NCBI GenBank assembly: GCA_051530055.1
Contig: CM121343.1
Coordinates: 6,758,001-6,822,000, forward strand
Reading direction: 5' to 3'
Length of the DNA stretch: 64,000 bases
Source: Neoechinorhynchus agilis
Taxonomy: Eukaryota; Acanthocephala
Both the position numbers and the translations under genes were made by a program. The notes beneath the pieces were generated by a model. The model was not told the DNA's origin. It was given only the letters and a program-made list of their open reading frames with translations, and did not search any database. Below are positions 46,985 to 59,215 of the stretch, piece after piece (positions within the stretch are counted from its first letter, which is position 1; every line of letters starts with the position of its first letter).

Positions 46985-47140
46985 CACACACATCGGAAGC
47001 GCTCAGCCGCACTCGAAGGGACAGGACCAACTCACTTTTGGAGCAGCCTCCCCCCATGAAACCCAGCGACCATTGGATTTGAACCATCGACATATCGAGC
47101 GCATTCTGAACGCGCACAACACTCGCCCACTGGGCATCTA
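46985..47140 (-). repeat. tRNA-derived SINE (Leu-like) upstream of FAM135
   Basis: On the - strand TGGGCGAGTGTTG resembles the A box and GGTTCAAATCC the B box. Between them is an anticodon-arm-like GCGCGTTCAGAATGCGC, which would read CAG (Leu). The acceptor ends do not pair as in a real tRNA; the body continues GTCGCTGGGTTTCATGGGG as in SINEs. It ends about 280 bp before the FAM135 start codon, so it sits in or near that promoter. Confidence 0.6.
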
Positions 47141-47415
47141 AAAAAAGCGGATGATATTTTGTTTTTGGCTACGGTTCACATGAAATTTTGTTCAATGTGT
47201 CCGGACTACGGAAGAACGCGCGACTGCGTGTACTTCCGGACAGCACCCACGTTTGCGTGTAGAGCAATCGCCGAAAGGTGGAGTGTTTTCTCATTTTTGT
47301 TTGTTTGTTCTCTCACTTTCGACGTCACCGCGGATTCTTTGTAGAAGTGCAAACAGAGCGTTCAATTGTCGAAATCCCAATGATCACTACTCTACCGTCG
47401 CTATGGTAGCTTCAA

Positions 47416-50400
47416 ATGACTACCAAGGCCGCTGCTTCCATTTTATTATCAGACCAAATGAGCGAAATAGCAGGGTTCGATCCTCGACATCACCAAATGG
47501 ATTCCGGCACTGATAATCTAGTACAGGCAATAATTCGTTGCAATATAAATCTTTTGAAGTTTACAAATATCGACTTATTTGCTCAAGGTCTTTATCAGGT
47601 TCGTGTATATAACCAATGTACAGGTCGTGTTCCCGACTATTCTATTCGGGTGAGCCTCGCTGAATCTATGGACCTCGCCGGCGATTGTGCCGCCATTGCT
47701 GACAACGGAATCGCCTACAGCTCTCCTTGTAGAGTAATCTACAAAAACGAAGTCATGACTCTTCGTGACTCTTTCTCCTTTGAAATCAGCGTCCAGGTTG
47801 ATTGTTGTCGTCTTCTGAGATCCTTTAAGGATATTAAACTGAACTTATGCGTCGAACTGTATTTCGTCAAATTTAAGCATTTGGCCTGTGATGATCAAGG
47901 AGTAATTCTTAAGGATTCTCTTCTAATGGACCACACAAAAGAAATGAGACTCGTTTGTTCAAGGCGGTTCAAGATCATTTTTGACCCACGATCAGGCGTA
48001 CATACGTATTTAAACGTTCTTTTCGATTATCTCCATCTATGTTCCGTTCAAATGACTGTTCATTACGGATTGGTGGCTATCGTTCCGTTATGTCTCCATA
48101 AAGTAGGACGCGATCATCCAAATGTAGGGATCTTCAGTGCGATTTTTAAAAGCAATGAAACCGATGCAACCCATCGATCAAGTGATGATTCTGAACTCTG
48201 CGTTGCTGTTACAAGGAGTTCTGATCGATTCAGGCGAGCGCTTGGCGTCTTCAGGAATATCTGTAAACTTCTTATAACCGCTCGTGAGCAAATGATTCAA
48301 ACATTGAACAATCTTAGCCGGGGAGCAGAATCGATTCAGTCAAGAAATTCGTCGCCGCAAACTAATTTGTCCGAAGGTATTCACTTTGATGAAACAAACA
48401 GCCTCAACGAACTACTTCTCACTTTTATTAACTCTGGAGGATCTGAGGTTTATCTGGATGTTTACAGCATCGACAGTGTAGCACATCAAAGAATTACTCA
48501 TTGTTCGGCTCAAAATATACTTGTATGGACAACACTAATTGAACGTATTGATCATTCGATCGTAACTTTTATGAAGAGGGAAAGACATATGAAAAGAGTG
48601 AAAAGATTATCAGAAGGATTTTTCTATCGAGAAGTACCTAAAGGTTCCGCACTTTCATCCAGTTTACCTGAACAACTGGACATTTACAATGAACTAAGAC
48701 AAAGTTCTTACTTCGAGAGGGCATTTCCATTAGTTGCAGAATGTGACGAACTGGACGGCAGCTCCAGTAGTTTACCTGTAGTTTTCGAGGAATGTTATAT
48801 TTGGACAACTCCTCAATCTGAACATTTAGAACCCATTTCCTTATCGACGGTATCGTCAGCCAGTGCTGATTCACCAATCGTACGTAAAGTAATCAATAAC
48901 CGTGGTGTTTGCTCTTCTCATTCCATCTCAATCTCAAACTTACCCAGTTTACGAGATCACAGGAAATCGAAATGTGAGGATTGGATTTATAAAGATGATG
49001 ATGCACGCGTTAAGCTCGTATCTTATCGATCACTCGATGGACGGATAAACGTGTCTTGTAATGAAATGAGAAGCCGTAAGTCAACAAATTCTTCATCGGT
49101 GCCCCAGGACGTGGAACGTTTCACGCTTGAAAGTAAGCAGCACATTAATGGCGCCACCCTTGAATCCGGCGATAGTTTTGATAGGGCTATGTATGAACAA
49201 TCTTCGGGTTGATCCTTTTTGTCATAAAATGATCGTTCATTCATTCTCGTAATCCTGAAGACAAGGAGGAAGCTGCTATAAAGGACGAAAAAGCGCCTCA
49301 AATATTGCAATCAACGAATCCTGGATTTACTCAATATACGGCTGTGTGTGTTCCATCACAAAAGGCAGAATGCAAGGACTTTTACGCAGACCAACTCATC
49401 AACTTTATTAGAAAGAAAGAGGCGTTCAAAGTGTTTCTAGCCAACCACAAACATCAACAAATTCTCTAAAGTACTTGTTCTCATGCCATGTATGCTTTAA
49501 ACATGAGAACTCGTGCCGAACAGCGATATGCTGAAGCCAGCACATATATTTCCTTCTAATATAAAATCGATTCCGAGGACTATTTGTGGAAGTCCAGGTT
49601 TGTACCCGATTCATTTAATTGTATGCGTCCATGGACTCGATGGCAGTAGTAGCGATCTCAGATTATTCCAGACTTTTATTAAGCAAACCACTGATCGGCA
49701 TATGGCAGCGGCAGGCAGCTCCAGTGATATTAGCGATAATCTCAGTTTTGACTTCTTAATGGCTTCATCTAACCAAGATTGCACATTCGATGGCTTCGAA
49801 GTAATGGTCACCAATCTGTACGATGAAATAAGAAACCGCATTGACCAATATCAATCCTACAGATCTGACGAAGACGACGTATCTTGTGATTCCGATAAAC
49901 CAAGCAATCGATTATTCGCGCTCGATAAAGTTCCTGCTCGAATAAGCTTCATCGGTCATTCTTTGGGTAATCTTGTGATAAGAGCTCTTGTAGCCGATCA
50001 AAGGTTCGAGCCACTTAGATCACAGTTATACACGTTTTTATCCGTTTGTGGGCCACATTTGGGAACAATGTTTGCTACGAATGCCATCGTGAACTTTGGT
50101 ATGTGGTTAATGCAGAAATGGAAGAAGTCTACAAGTCTTGCCCAATTGGCTTTGAGAGATCATTCTGATTTCAAACGTACTTTTCTTTTTAAGCTGAGCA
50201 AGAAACCATGCTTCGAGTACTTTAAAAACATTCTTTTGCTTGCTTCACCTCAAGATCACTATGTACCGATCCATTCAGCGAGGATTGAACCATGTAAACA
50301 AGCGTTTAAAGATTCTCAGTGCGGGAGCCTGTACGTTGAAATGGTATCGAACATTCTAACGCCCGTTTTGAAGGCGCCATCGATTAACATGGTTCGATAT

Positions 50401-50694
50401 ACGACATTTATGAACTTTGCACCGAGTCCACCTAATATTGCCGATAACGTTCAATCTGCACCATTCCGAATACGCCGACCTGACGGATCGCTAATTTCCA
50501 TTGATCGCACAACTGGCAACGCTTCTAATAACCCAGTCGTACCTCCAGGATTTTCTTCAAATGATGTCAGTACGTCGAGTGCAGCAAATGCAGCAAATAA
50601 CCTAATTGGACGCTCCGCTCACGTAGCGGCTTTGGATTCAGAAGCTTTCGTTGAAAAACTAATAGTCGTCAGTGTGGGTAAATACTTTCTTTAA
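47416..50694 (+). CDS. FAM135: FAM135 family protein with lipase-like DUF676 domain (three exons)
   Basis: Exons 47416-49207, 49261-49430 and 49537-50694 join in matching phases (introns of 53 and 106 bp, inferred), giving 1,039 residues. The N-terminal FAM135 region reads FTNIDLFAQGLYQVRV and later SVQMTVHYGLVAI; the middle is Ser-rich and poorly conserved; the second exon holds the conserved LINFIRKKEAFKVF; the last exon is an alpha/beta hydrolase: HLIVCVHGLDGSSSDLRLF, FIGHSLGNLVIRAL with the nucleophile Ser, CGPHLGTMFATNA, LLASPQDHYVPIHSARIE, and the family's C-terminus LIGRSAHVAALDSEAF. Family proteins are predicted serine hydrolases; the substrate is unknown. An ATG at 47403 is out of frame. 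The gene looks whole and ends at KYFL. Confidence 0.93.
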
Positions 50695-51577
50695 TGAACT
50701 AAGGCAGGAAACACTTTAAGCTTCTGAATATGTTCATGTCGGTAAGTCAACGATATCTTTTTAAATATTCGAGAATCGATGATAAAAAGTAGCGTATATT
50801 GTGGGCTATTCAAACTTTTCTCGTTTTTTTGTCGTAAAATTTAGCTTGTCTTTTTATGGTGGAAAAATTAAAGGAATTAAATCACATACTCGCGTGAATT
50901 TTACAACCTTGTACCGTATTTAATAAATTCCTTTAATTTTTACCGTCTCTTCAAGTTCATAAAATTTAGCATTGTAACAGAACATGGAAAGCGCTGCGAT
51001 ACGACTCAGTCCCGCTTTAAGCGAAAATTCACATTTTTAATATCATCTCCAGAATCGATTTGTTCTTTCATCCGCAAGCGATTTTCTTTAACCTTATTCA
51101 TTTAGTCGCAGTTTTAAACTTGGATTTCCATTTAAGTCTTTATACATATTTTTCCGTTTGAAGTTCTACTTTTAACACTTTAATATTTCCATTATATTAA
51201 TAAATTTTTGGACTTTGTGTATTTATTTTTCGGATTTAAATTCGGTCAAAGTTCTCTAGTGTGAAAAATGTTTAAATTAGGCTGAAAAAACTCTGAGATG
51301 ATTGAAATTCCCTTAAGTTTTCTATCGTCAAATAATCGTCGGAATTCATTGGTTGGAGCAACAAAACTTTTTGATGAACAATATCCCGAGGAATTGAGTA
51401 ATATATCCATCAAATATGCCTTTTGGTTATTTTATTCCGAAAAAAAGCGGGAATGTAGTACCATATTAAAATCGATTGATTTATTTATATTATTGACAGT
51501 TCAATTTAAACAAATTCGTCACGTGTTGTACAAATTCGATGGTCATTTGAGCTCGCCAGATAAAATCCTTTTCAAAC
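50695..51577. other. Spacer with a foldback copy
   Basis: At 50850-50955 a small foldback element has ATTAAAGGAATTAAAT and AATAAATTCCTTTAAT as arms. An AATAAATC on the - strand near 51480 may be the polyadenylation signal of the adhesion receptor on the right. A 97-codon + strand frame at 51298-51591 overlaps that receptor's 3' end and is not supported. Confidence 0.45.
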
Positions 51578-54500
51578 TTATACCTGAGTAGTGTTTTTTT
51601 TCAACCTGCGGTTTCCGCCATCGTGACCGGACGATCTAGGAGAGGATGGGAACACATTCCAAGGGGTTCGAGTAATGGTGAACGAGTTTGTGTTATACAG
51701 AGGGTTAATGTTTGCGTCTTTAAGAGCATGTTCTTCATTCAAATTATCGATATCTCCCTCTGTAAAGCTACCACCGTGGTAATCACGCCTTCTTCTGTCT
51801 AACCGTTGATCGCCTGTCAAAAAAGTCGATTTGGACGATAAATCATCATGATGATCGTGTATACCATCCAAAACGTTTCCACAAGGACCATCTTGGCCAA
51901 GTAGGTTGCGGGTGGTTCCGCGTTTTCCTTTATGGCACCACTTTGTACTTCTTCCTCCTGACGGTCTCATTAGACAAGTTAGACCTAAGAAAATCAAGCA
52001 GACAGCAATAAGAATGGATAACATTATGCCTATAATGGACAAAGCTGTCATCGATTTTCTCGCTCGTCTAACCATTGGTTTATATCCGGCTGGAGCAGTT
52101 GATGTGGCTACCGTGAACTCTTTCTCCAAAAAGAGTCCTGCCGCATTGGAGATTTTCAATCGAACTCTGTAAATACTAAACGGTTGCAGATTGTGTATAA
52201 TTGAACGCCCTTGAATATGAGGTCGTTCGTTCAATACGTGTATTTTTCCTTCTCGTCTGTTAGTAGTCTTAGTGATTCTATTGTAGGTGATTACAACCGA
52301 AGTAAGTTTATCTCCACCATTGGACAGAATTTCCCAATTAATAACACAAGAATCAAAAGAATGACATTGGTATACATGATCCTTTGAAGATTCGTTCACT
52401 GGAATAAGAGGAGCCGTTTTGAGATCGGATCTAGTAGGCTCGAATATTACATAACGTGGATGAGTCTTTGGACTCGTCTTGAACAAGTAATGAATCGAGT
52501 CACCGTCGCCTGCTTTTGACCTCGCGAAGACCGATAAGCGATATAGTGTACTTGGTTTAAGATCCTTCAATCTAACCGAATGTTCAATATTGATTCCCGA
52601 TTCCCTTTCTTGCTCCAGATCTACTAAATGGGTCTCATATGGCGGCATTAGTAGTGTCGATTCATTATAGACTGATTTGTAATTGCTTACGATAAAATCC
52701 GCCATTATTCCACCCGTATGATTGAGATCAGGCGAAAGAGAAACATTGAAGATTATCATATCAGGAAATATCATTGGTGATTGTGATACACTCACAAAAC
52801 CTGGTCTCCCTGCATGTCTAATTGAGATTTGTGTGGCCGAGTTTCGACCAGCATCGCACACTACAACCAGTGGTGAGGCTTGGGAGTTATTGAGAAGTCT
52901 TGTGACAATCGTCATTGTTGATGATATTGTATAATAGCCGTAATAGATATCACGTATTCCGATTACAGCGAAACCCGACGAGGATTTTATACCATCCATC
53001 AAAAATTGACCAGAATGATCGGACCAAGATATACCGTTTAGTGGATATCCATCAAAAGTGCAAGTGACATTCGTAGGGTATCCATCGACCGCGTAGATAT
53101 GCAATGGAATGGACTCATGGAGAATGGGTCCGAACTCAACTAAAAGATCCACATTTGCAGTTGCACGTCCAGCCATATTGCTAGCTTCGCATGTGTAAGT
53201 CCCGAACGTATCTCTGGAAGGTCTCAATATTTGAAGAGTACTCACGTTTGATCCGATCGAATCGATGATTCTATAGTGGTCACGAGGCATTGTATTCACC
53301 AAAGTATGATTGGGGCCGTACATCCATCGAATTGTAACTCCTGAACTTGCATTAGAACTTACTTTACAGACGAACTCGTAAATTTTTTGAGGGTAGCCAT
53401 GAATTCCAGCGATTTGATCGTCTTGTGTAACTGTGATTGATTGCATCGGATACACAACAGGAGGAGCGACTACATCAATCCTGAAATCGACACTTTGGCC
53501 TCGTTTATCGAATCCATTAAAAACTCTGCAAGTATAAATGCCGGTGTCATCTTCGTTGAGATTCGTCAAAAGGAGTGAATCATCCTCTACGACATATTTA
53601 AATTCATCCGTCGATTTTACGATCAAATTCTAAATGGACGATTGAGTTTTTCTTTAAATACGACAAAATCACAACTGAATACCGACACACAAACGAACGA
53701 ACGAACGGATCATGCAGATGACAAAAATAGACGATAGATGCGGACGACGACGAGGATAATACCGCCGCCGTACCCCGAATACGATAACAGGGAATTCTCG
53801 AGAATGGTAGATGCCAGTAAGGGAGACCTTTAAAAGTGCGTTTTGTGTGTTTGAACACGAGATTATTGTACTCACGTTTTGAAGAGATGAACTGATTAAA
53901 TGCTATTATTTTCAGAAGAAGAAAAGGTTCAAAGTGGTTAATTGTTTTTTGAAAGAGTAAGAATTGACGACGAAGCTTACCTTATCTTTAGACCATTCAT
54001 ATTCTGGTGGTGGACTTCCTTTTGCATGGCATCTTAAGAGAGCATTTTGTCCAAATACAGCACAAGGAGTATTAGCACAAGTAATATGTGGAAAAGAAAC
54101 CGGTTCCGAAACGACAACATTGATTGGATGTTCAACGTATACTCCGAGTTGAGCTCTATCGGCAACGCAGTAGAATGTTTCATTGTCGGATAACTTTAAA
54201 GATCTAATTCTTAGTCCTGTTGGGAGTATTTCAAAATCAGAATCTTCCTCTGGTCTTATTCGCCCACCATTGCCTCGTCTCCAATAAATAGTGATATTAT
54301 CGCTCGGTTCAACTTTACAACTTAAGAAATGAGAATGACCAAGTTGTCCGTACGAGACGGAATCAGCTTCGATCATTGGTTTTGGCAAAATAATCAATTT
54401 TACGGACGTGGAAAGCGGAGGTGCATCAGACTCGCATTTCCACTCTCCGTTATCTTCCAGCATCACCGAACTTATCAATAACAATAGAGCACTATTGTCA

Positions 54501-54834
54501 CGCTCAACTGAGACCCGGGCTGAATTATCGGCCAGGACACGCTGACCAGAAGGGGTTATCCATCGAGCCGGCACACCACCACCACCACCACCACCGTTGG
54601 ATCCGACAAAAGAGCACTTCACTAGGAATTCATATCCTGTGAATAAACTGGTTTCCTTTTCTTTAGGCATCAAATCAAGTCTCATTCCAGTCTGTGATTG
54701 GACAATCTGACAATGTACATCCAAAATCACCAGAATCCCTATTTTTAGACCGATAACGATGAGGGTTTATAAGAGATCCACTCACATAATGGCAAGTAAC
54801 GCGAGAAACCCATACGGTTTGATTCTAAAGTCAT
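51578..54834 (-). CDS. NCAM/Fasciclin II-like adhesion receptor A (Ig x5, FN3 x2, TM)
   Basis: Type I cell-surface adhesion molecule. Exons 54834-54786, 54738-53981 and 53629-51578 join in phase (introns of 47 and 351 bp; donors GTGAGT and GTAAGC), giving about 952 residues. The signal peptide is YLPLWILVILDVHCQIVQ. Five Ig domains follow, each with its Cys pair and WKC/YCV/YTC ends (for example GEWKCESD, FYCVADRAQLG, GIYTCRVFN, GTYTCEASN), then two FN3 domains (LKPSTLYRLSVFARSKAG; LQPFSIYRVRLKISNAAG), a transmembrane helix (LSIIGIMLSILIAVCLIFLG) and a cytoplasmic tail ending with NPLYN and PWNVFP. This is the NCAM/Fasciclin II layout. A poly-Gly run in Ig1 is coded by a CAC microsatellite on the + strand. 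Two in-frame ATGs exist, 54834 and 54813; the first directly follows TGATTATTTTAG. A paralogue lies at 62090-64000. Confidence 0.92.
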
Positions 54835-55320
54835 CTAAAATAATCAGCCAATGAGATGGTTGTTCTGGTCGTCTATTACACAACAAACTCGTTCGCCTCT
54901 GTGTGTGTGTGTGTGATATCCAAACGACTGACATCACCGACGATAGCCGCTCGGTGCTGCGTGTTAGGCGCCGCCGCCGCGACACATCGACTAAGCGGGA
55001 CGAGGTGGTGCCGCGCAGCAGCAGCAGCAGCGGCGGTCGTATCAATGGCGGCTCTGAGGAAAGGTTCGAGCAGTTCAACTGCTCTCTGTTAACCTTTTGG
55101 TGTGCGCGGAAAAATGAAGCAGCGAAATGTACTCATTCGCTCGGTCTTGGAAAACCGACGAAGGAACCTTTGAAACAATTTGTAGGTTCCATCATCCTCT
55201 GCACCTGCTTATCATTCAGACGCGCGCGCGCATCAGTTCTTTCAGGACGAAGGTCCACACGAATCGATAACGGCGGTACGCACACGAGAGGGAGAGCGAT
55301 AACAAATCAACCGTAACTAC
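54835..55320. other. GC-richer region upstream of adhesion receptor A
   Basis: Contains a TG run (about 54899-54914), GCC/AGC trinucleotide runs near 54970-55035 and a CG run near 55221. It stands out from the AT-rich surroundings and probably holds the promoter or 5' non-coding exon of the receptor gene. Open + strand frames here are by-products of the triplet runs. Confidence 0.35.
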
Positions 55321-55324
55321 GGCC

Positions 55325-56625
55325 AATGATGCCCTGTTGGAATGTTAGGATTTCTCAGGGAGATGCTCATCATTTTAGACTGTTTTTTATAGGGAATTAT
55401 CAAATAAATCGATTTGATAATTCCCTGGAAAAAGAGGAAAATGTTGGGATTTCTCAGGGAGATGCTCATCATTCTAGACCGTTTTTTATAGGGAATTATC
55501 AAATAAATCGATTTGATAATTCCCTGGAAAAAGAGGAAAATGTTGGGATTTCAGGAGATGCTCATCATTTTAGACTGTTTTTATAGGGAATTATCAATAA
55601 ATCGATTTGATAATTCCCTGAAAAAAGAAGAAAATGTTGGGATTTCAGAGATGCTCATCATTCTAAACTTTTTTAGGAATTATCAAATAAATCGATTTGA
55701 TAATTCCCTTAAAAAAGAAGAAAATGTTGGGATTTCTCAGGGAGATGCTCATCATTCTAAACCGTTTTTTATAGGGAATTATCAAATAAATCGATTTGAT
55801 AATTCCCTGGAAAAAAGAGGAAAATGTTGGGATTTCTCAGGGAGATGCTCATCATTCTAAACCGTTTTTTATAGGGAATTATCAAATAAATCGATTTGAT
55901 AATTCCCTAGAAAAAAGAAGAAAATGTTGGGATTTCTCAGGGAGATGCTCATCATTCTAAACCGTTTTTATAGGGAATTATCAAATAAATCGATTTGATA
56001 ATTCCCTGGAAAAAAGAGGAAAATGTTGGGATTTCTCATGGAGATGCTCATCATTCTAAACCGTTTTTTATAGGGAATTATCAAATAAATCGATTTGATA
56101 ATTCCCTGGAAAAAAGAGGAAAATGTTGGGATTTCTCAGGGAGATGCTCATCATTTAACTTCATCATTTTAGACTGTTTTTTATAGGGAATTATCAAATA
56201 AATCGATTTGATAATTCCCTGGAAAAAGAGGAAAATGTTGGGATTTCTCATGGAGATTTTCATCATTCTAAACCGTTTTTTATAGGGAATTATCAAATAA
56301 ATCGATTTGATAATTCCCATTAAAAAAGAAGAAAATGTTGGGATTTCTCAGGGAGATGCTCATCATTCTAAACCGTTTTTTATAGGGAATTATCAAATAA
56401 ATCGATTTGATAATTCCCTGGAAAAAGAGGAAAATGTTGGGATTTCTCATGGAGATTTTCATCATTTTAGACTGTTTTTTATAGGGAATTATCAAATAAA
56501 TCGATTTGATAATTCCCTAGAAAAAAGAAGAAAATGTTGGGATTTCTCAGGGAGATGCTCATCATTCTAAACCGTTTTTATAGGGAATTATCAAATAAAT
56601 CGATTTGATAATTCCCATTAAAAAA
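55325..56625. repeat. Satellite array of about 98-bp hairpin units (13-14 units)
   Basis: Each unit has TGTTGGGATTTCTCAGGGAG, ATGCTCATCATTCTA and a perfect palindromic core GGGAATTATCAAAT-AAATCG-ATTTGATAATTCCC, a 14-bp stem with a 6-base loop. Period is about 98-100 bp with occasional shorter units. Frames read across it are repeat artefacts. Confidence 0.93.
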
Positions 56626-56879
56626 AGAAGTAAATGTAATGATTTCTCATAAAGATGTTCATCATTCTAATCTGTTTTTAGCGAATTATCGATTTATTAG
56701 ACCTTCTTCAGTCTATTGATCTTGTAAGTTTTAAAATATCTGAGTTCGTAACTTATAAGAGCAATTGACTAAAGAAGGTCTTCAGTCAAATAAATCAATT
56801 ATTTGATAATTTCCGATAAAAAAGAAGAAAATATAAAGATTTCTCATAAAGATGTTCATCATTCTAAACTGTTTTTAAA
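56626..56879. repeat. Diverged edge units and a foldback
   Basis: Degenerate 98-bp units (ATTTCTCATAAAGATGTTCATC twice, near 56641 and 56840 — the second after a foldback) surround an inverted repeat with arms near 56697 and 56773 (GACCTTCTTCAGTC and GACTAAAGAAGGTC). This looks like the decayed margin of the array. Confidence 0.5.
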
Positions 56880-58050
56880 CGGAGTGAGTTGGTTTCTTTG
56901 CGAATTCTGTCCTCGGTGTTATCAATACTCATTTATTTGAGAAGTATTTCACAAGGTTTTCCTTGCCGCTTCAGTCGCTATTGATTGTAAATTTTAAACG
57001 TGTGAGTTGGTGTCGTTACGAATTCTCTCGCCGGTGTTATTGATAATTATTTATTTATTTGAGAAATATTTTGAAGGTTTTCCTTGCCTCTTCAGTCGGT
57101 ATTGATTGTAAGTTTTTAAATGTGTGAGTAAAACTTACAATCAATAGCGACTGAAGAGGCAAGGAAAACCTTGTGAAATATTTCTCAAAGAAATGAGTAT
57201 TGATAACACCGAGGACAGGATTCGCCAAGACAATAACTCACTCATTTAAAACTTACAAGCAATAGCGACTGAAGAGGCAAAGAAGACCTTGTGAAATATT
57301 TCTCAAATAAATGAGTATTGATAACACCGAGGACAGAATTCGCCAAGACACAAACTCACACATTTAAAATTTACAATCAATAGCGACTGAAGAGGCAAGG
57401 AAAACCTTGTGAAATATTTCTCAAATAAATGAGTATTGATAACACCGAGGACAGAATTCGCAAAGACACAAACTCACACATTTAAAACTTACAAGCAATA
57501 GCGACTGAAGGGGCAAGGAAAACCTTGTGAAATATTTCTCAAAGAAATAAATGAGTATTGATAACACCGGGATAGAATTCGCCAAGACATCAACTCACAC
57601 ATTTAAAATTTACAATCAATAGCGACTGAAGAAGCAAAGAAAACCTTGTGAAATATTTCTCAAATAAATGAGTATTGATAACACCGGGACAGATTCGCCA
57701 AGACAAACTCACTCATTTTAAACTTACAAGCAATAGCGACTGAAGAAGCAAAAACCTTGTGAAATATTTCTCAAATAAATGAGACTCGATAACCCCGAGG
57801 ACAGGATTCGCCAAGACACCAACTCACACATTTAAAACTTACAATCAGTAGCGACTGAAGAGGCAAGGAAAACCTTGTGAAATATTTCTCAAATAAATGA
57901 GTATCGATAACACCGGGGACAGGATTCGCCAAGACACAAACTCACACATTTAAAATTTACAATCAATAGCGACTGAAGAGGCAAGGAAAAACTTGTGAAA
58001 TATTTCTCAAATAAATGAGCATCGATAACCCCGAGGACAAGATTCACCAA
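56880..58050. repeat. Satellite of about 118-bp units with an internal head-to-head switch
   Basis: GCGACTGAAGAGGCAAGG recurs near 57145, 57265, 57383, 57501, 57622, 57736, 57851 and 57969. To the left, 56880-57125, two units run in the opposite orientation (CCTTGCCTCTTCAGTC), so the array inverts at about 57125. The unit core (CTGAAGAGGC, GTGAAATATTTCTC, AAATAAATGAG) is clearly related to an arm of the MITE at 36295-36541. Confidence 0.9.
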
Positions 58051-58640
58051 CGTACAAAAAATAAATCGATTATTTGATAATTCGCTCTAAAAAAGAAGTA
58101 AATGTGATGATTAATAAGTTCTCGTTAAAGTAACAGCGATTAATACACTTTTTTTAGGAATTACGCTTCTGTGATCATCGCATGGACCAATGTTTTGCAT
58201 TCCTGCTAATTACGCCGATGAGCTGTTATCAGGACTCTTGAACCACGGAGGTCAAAGATGTCGATTTAAAATCACTCGGATTTCTTTCCAAATCCACCGC
58301 CCGGGCAAAACAAACGCCTTCCATGGAGGGGAGGGAGGGCTATGCTGTGATTTTTAGGTATGCGCGATTCGTTTGTTCTGACGTTGAAGACGGTATTTTC
58401 CAAGGTAAGCCACAAATCGGTCTTTGACGGGTAAGAATCTCTTATTGCTCATTCGTTCATGTACAATCAAACAAATCATTAAGGAAATTTATCCAAGGTT
58501 CATTTTGGAAAAGATGTTTTTAAAAACAAATTCTAGCTTTGAAAACACGCGTAAAGAATTTTAAAAAAATAATGCTTTAAGATTGAACTGTTCATATTGG
58601 TTGTTTTTATTCCCGTAAAAAATTAAAATGATTTTTCGGA
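58051..58640. other. Spacer; no gene recognised
   Basis: Contains a last relic of the hairpin satellite (ATAAATCGATTATTTGATAA near 58067) and otherwise no supported feature. Confidence 0.35.
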
Positions 58641-58644
58641 TTTC

Positions 58645-58781
58645 AAAATCCGATTGGTTTCGGAGCCACATAATCTTGAACGCCTTTTGATAAAGGTTTA
58701 AAAAAATTCAAATGTACTGTCTAGCGAACCTGGATCAAAAGGCGTACAAGATTATGTGGCTCCGAAACCAATCGGATTTTA
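58645..58781. repeat. Hairpin element with 48-bp arms
   Basis: AAAATCCGATTGGTTTCGGA ... to 58692 pairs with ... TCCGAAACCAATCGGATTTT from 58734, nearly without mismatch, around a 41-base loop. This is a different sequence family from the CTGAAGAGGC hairpins. No coding capacity. Confidence 0.75.
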
Positions 58782-59054
58782 AAATAAAATAATTTCAACT
58801 TTTCTACGCGCCAAAAAACAATAATGTAACTGTTCTCCAATATTTAATGATCAGTCGTTTGTTTTTCTTCATTCAAAACGTTTCGAAGTTATATAACAGC
58901 AGAAAAATTGAACTAATTTTTAATAATGTGCCTTTATGAAGGTTTTCCGAAATATCGAATTCAACAAAAATTAATTCAATTTTTCTAAAAAATTCAATGT
59001 TCAAACATTTCTAAGTTATGGTTGAACTCTGAATTTTTGTATTACAAAAAAACT

Positions 59055-59215
59055 CCCGGTCATGACCTATTTGATTTATTGGAAATATTTCGAAGGAGGT
59101 AACCTCGGCTCATCAGTCATTGCTAAAGTGTTTTTATTCGCATTTGATGAGGCGAGGTTACCTCTTTCGAAATATTTCCAATAAATCAAAATCGAATAGG
59201 TTATGACTTACCCAA
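59055..59215. repeat. Short hairpin MITE of the CTGAAGAGG-like family
   Basis: Arms GATTTATTGGAAATATTTCG ... CCTCGGCTCATCA and TGATGAGGCGAGGTTACC ... AATATTTCCAATAAATC pair over about 45 bp. The outer bases CCCGGTCATGACC / GGTTATGACTTACCC recall the ends of the MITE at 36326-36541. Confidence 0.7.

Noticed and set aside
47040-47135. tRNA-Leu(CAG) gene on the - strand
   Set aside because: A convincing anticodon arm and B box, but no seven-base acceptor stem in register with the T arm; treated as a SINE head.
51298-51591. 97-codon + strand frame
   Set aside because: AT-rich, overlaps the 3' end of receptor A antisense, no features.
54903-55316. 137-codon + strand frame in the GC-rich region
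   Set aside because: Made of triplet runs (Arg and Ser tracts) antisense to the probable promoter of receptor A.
55326-56570. Overlapping frames on both strands across the 98-bp hairpin array
   Set aside because: The repeat period keeps frames open by chance, and both strands look alike because the units are palindromic.
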